A program made the position numbers and the translations under genes. Positions 51,412 through 51,514 of a stretch of 51,514 nt of DNA are shown piece by piece (position 1 is the stretch's first letter; each line of letters begins with the position of its first letter). Source of the DNA: an uncultured Bacteroidales bacterium (lineage in GTDB: Bacteria; Bacteroidota; Bacteroidia; Bacteroidales; UBA932); NCBI GenBank assembly GCA_900318015.1, contig ONJB01000020.1, forward strand, positions 1 through 51,514. The letters run 5' to 3'. Below the pieces are notes generated by a model that did no database searches, was not told where the DNA came from, and saw only the letters and a list, made by a program, of their open reading frames with translations.

Positions 51412-51514
51412 TTATTTCTTGCGGTTCTTGTATCTCTGGTAGAACATATCGACGCGACCGGCGGTGTCAACGAGCTTCACCTTGCCCGTGTAGAACGGGT
51501 GGGAAGTGTTGGAA
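51412..51514 (-). CDS. rpmE: Ribosomal protein L31, C-terminal part (cut by window edge)
   Basis: The last 34 codons of L31 on the minus strand. The visible sequence contains [20 protein letters not shown] and ends with Lys-rich NRKK. This matches the C-terminal end of L31, probably the zinc-free type B as is common in Bacteroidetes; the N-terminal zinc-ligand region is outside the window, so the type cannot be confirmed. A terminator follows. Confidence 0.88.
   Translation of the reverse strand, partial: SNTSHPFYTGKVKLVDTAGRVDMFYQRYKNRKK

Overview
The window reads as a chromosomal segment of a GC-rich Bacteroidales bacterium, probably an uncultured gut or rumen lineage. The evidence is two SusC/SusD pairs, a Reg_prop/AraC regulator, Na+-NQR genes, BACON and DUF4493-type lipoproteins, and many promoters of the Bacteroidetes type (-33 TTTG or CTTG, about 20 bp, -7 TAnnTTTG). 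No phage, transposase, rRNA or CRISPR array is visible. The two ends cut nqrB (left) and rpmE (right).

Layout. 1-6.3 kb is housekeeping: nqrB/nqrA on the minus strand, a UvrD/PcrA helicase, a candidate small RNA, glnA and tRNA-Gly(CCC). 6.3-7.0 kb is a HicAB toxin-antitoxin pair. 7.0-12.7 kb is an accessory block: a DUF4493-like lipoprotein transcribed away from a GH54 arabinofuranosidase, which is followed one base later by a VKOR-DsbA fusion. 12.7-18.6 kb holds a flavodoxin-like lipoprotein, a DUF2207 membrane protein, a DAACS-family symporter with unusual binding residues, and a Cache-HAMP-PP2C phosphatase. 18.6-26.7 kb is a small Sus locus: a membrane-tethered AraC regulator lacking kinase and receiver domains, divergent from susC/susD. 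26.7-29.9 kb is the proline operon proCBA. 29.9-35.3 kb holds a GH43 enzyme, rplS overlapping tRNA-Arg(ACG), dnaJ, grpE and an OPA-family organophosphate transporter. 35.4-49.6 kb is a second polysaccharide utilisation locus: a GH38 alpha-mannosidase divergent from a phosphoesterase-susC-susD-BACON lipoprotein operon. 49.6-51.5 kb holds a DUF1232 protein, an anSME-like radical SAM enzyme and the end of rpmE.

How genes may work together. The GH54 enzyme keeps all six cysteines that form three disulfides in its fungal relatives, including a vicinal CC, and sits in a two-gene unit with a complete disulfide-generating enzyme (VKOR plus thioredoxin domain). This looks like a client with its own folding oxidase and is the best candidate here for an undescribed system. 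The second locus pairs a mannosidase with a lipoprotein phosphoesterase and its own SusCD, which would suit a phosphorylated mannose glycan. A third point of interest is rplS, which has no in-frame stop before tRNA-Arg and reads through the whole tRNA gene. All functions are inferred by reading the sequence; no database search was run.
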